DNA of 7,308 nt from Alphaproteobacteria bacterium (GTDB lineage Bacteria; Pseudomonadota; Alphaproteobacteria; UBA6615), in NCBI GenBank assembly GCA_013003285.1, contig JABDJY010000281.1, forward strand, positions 1 through 7,308, written 5' to 3'. The notes below the pieces were generated by a model. The model had not been told where the DNA came from and searched no databases. It saw only the letters and a list, made by a program, of their open reading frames with translations. This document shows, one piece after another, positions 6,824 to 7,308 of the stretch. The number at the start of each line of letters is the position of its first letter. Position 1 is the first letter of the stretch. The position numbers and the translations under genes are program-made.

Positions 6824-6832
6824 GCGCGCGCT
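6798..6832 (+). repeat. GC-rich inverted repeat straddling the kdsB stop codon
   Basis: AGCGCGCGC at 6798-6806 and GCGCGCGCT at 6824-6832 are perfect 9-bp inverted copies with a 17-nt loop that includes the kdsB stop codon. In RNA this would form a very stable stem. No T-run follows (AATTGTTAG), so it is not a standard factor-independent terminator. It ends 18 nt before the pheA ATG and could affect message decay, ribosome release or pheA translation. It may also arise simply from high GC content. Confidence 0.5.
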
Positions 6833-6850
6833 AATTGTTAGAGCCGACCG

Positions 6851-7308
6851 ATGACAGATAGTACCGAACAGACCGCCGATCCGGCGAACACCATTGCCTA
6901 CCAGGGCGTCCCCGGGGCCAATTCGCATATCGCGTGCCTGGAGGCCTTTCCGGACATGATCCCGCTGGCCTGCGGCACCTTCGAGGATGTCTTCGCCGCC
7001 GTCGAGACCGACGGGCGAGCGGCGCTGGCGATGATCCCGATCGAGAATTCGCTTGGTGGGCGGGTCGCCGACATCCACCATCTGCTGCCGGAATCCAACC
7101 TCTATATCGTGCGCGAACATTATCTGCCGGTGAAATACCAGTTGCTGGCGCTCGAAGATGCGACCCTGGAGGGGCTCGAGGAGGTGCGCAGTCACGTCCA
7201 GGCCCTGGCCCAATGCCGTGGCCAGCTCAACCAATTGGGCGTGCGCACCGTGGCGCGGGCCGACACGGCGGGTTCGGCCAAGGAAGTCGCCGAGATGGGC
7301 GATCCCAA
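6851..7308 (+). CDS. pheA: Prephenate dehydratase, N-terminal catalytic part (3' end missing)
   Basis: Converts prephenate to phenylpyruvate, the committed step of phenylalanine synthesis, in the cytoplasm. The first 152 residues are visible. TIAYQGVPGANSHIAC (14-29) is the opening strand and loop of the catalytic domain. AMIPIENSLGGRVADIHHLL (60-79) holds the conserved ENS motif. SHVQALAQC (114-122) and DTAGSAKEVAE (138-148) follow. There is no chorismate mutase domain in front, so this is the stand-alone type, in which a C-terminal ACT domain normally senses phenylalanine. That part, and the TRF catalytic motif, would lie beyond the right edge. The position after QG is Val, where I recall Glu in many relatives. 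The ATG at 6851 follows the kdsB stop by 27 bp with only a weak ribosome binding site (GAG about 8 nt upstream), and the two genes are probably co-transcribed. Confidence 0.95.
   Translation, partial: MTDSTEQTADPANTIAYQGVPGANSHIACLEAFPDMIPLACGTFEDVFAAVETDGRAALAMIPIENSLGGRVADIHHLLPESNLYIVREHYLPVKYQLLALEDATLEGLEEVRSHVQALAQCRGQLNQLGVRTVARADTAGSAKEVAEMGDP

Noticed and set aside
6374..7234. Minus-strand open frame of 286 codons opposite kdsB and pheA
   Set aside because: It crosses two clear plus-strand genes and the gap between them, and its composition is that of an antisense shadow.

Overview
This window comes from the chromosome of a Gram-negative bacterium, most likely an alphaproteobacterium. 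Three things point there. The genes are GC-rich. The divergent arrangement of a membrane-anchored CycM-type cytochrome c against kdsB and pheA is one I recognise from alphaproteobacterial genomes. The protein wording is also alphaproteobacterial, for example QGDLP in KdsB and a stand-alone prephenate dehydratase. Kdo activation implies a lipopolysaccharide outer membrane. I cannot name the genus.

Left part (1-3840, all minus strand): a yej-type peptide ABC importer operon, read right to left as yejA (periplasmic binding protein, complete), yejB (permease, complete) and yejE (permease, cut by the left edge). The ATPase yejF would be expected just beyond the left edge. Intergenic distances are short (40 bp and 1 bp), so one transcript is likely. 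The 155 bp upstream of yejA hold three copies of an 8-bp motif and a weak promoter candidate.

Middle part (3996-5856, minus strand): a tight run of cycM (membrane-anchored cytochrome c), hisN (inositol-monophosphatase-type histidinol-phosphatase) and a small protein with two ACT domains resembling GcvR. Gaps are 13 and 15 bp, so these are probably co-transcribed from a promoter in the 5857-6007 region.

Right part (6008-7308, plus strand): kdsB (CMP-Kdo synthetase) and the first half of pheA (prephenate dehydratase, cut by the right edge), separated by 27 bp. A GC-rich inverted repeat straddles the kdsB stop codon.

How they fit together: most are housekeeping functions, namely respiration (CycM), histidine synthesis (HisN), phenylalanine synthesis (PheA), outer-membrane sugar activation (KdsB) and peptide uptake (Yej). 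The ACT-ACT protein is the one likely regulator. I see no mobile element, tRNA, rRNA, CRISPR array or defence system, and no convincing undescribed system. The points most worth a look are the start of kdsB (possible CTG start), the repeated motif before yejA, the hairpin between kdsB and pheA, and the ACT-ACT protein beside hisN.
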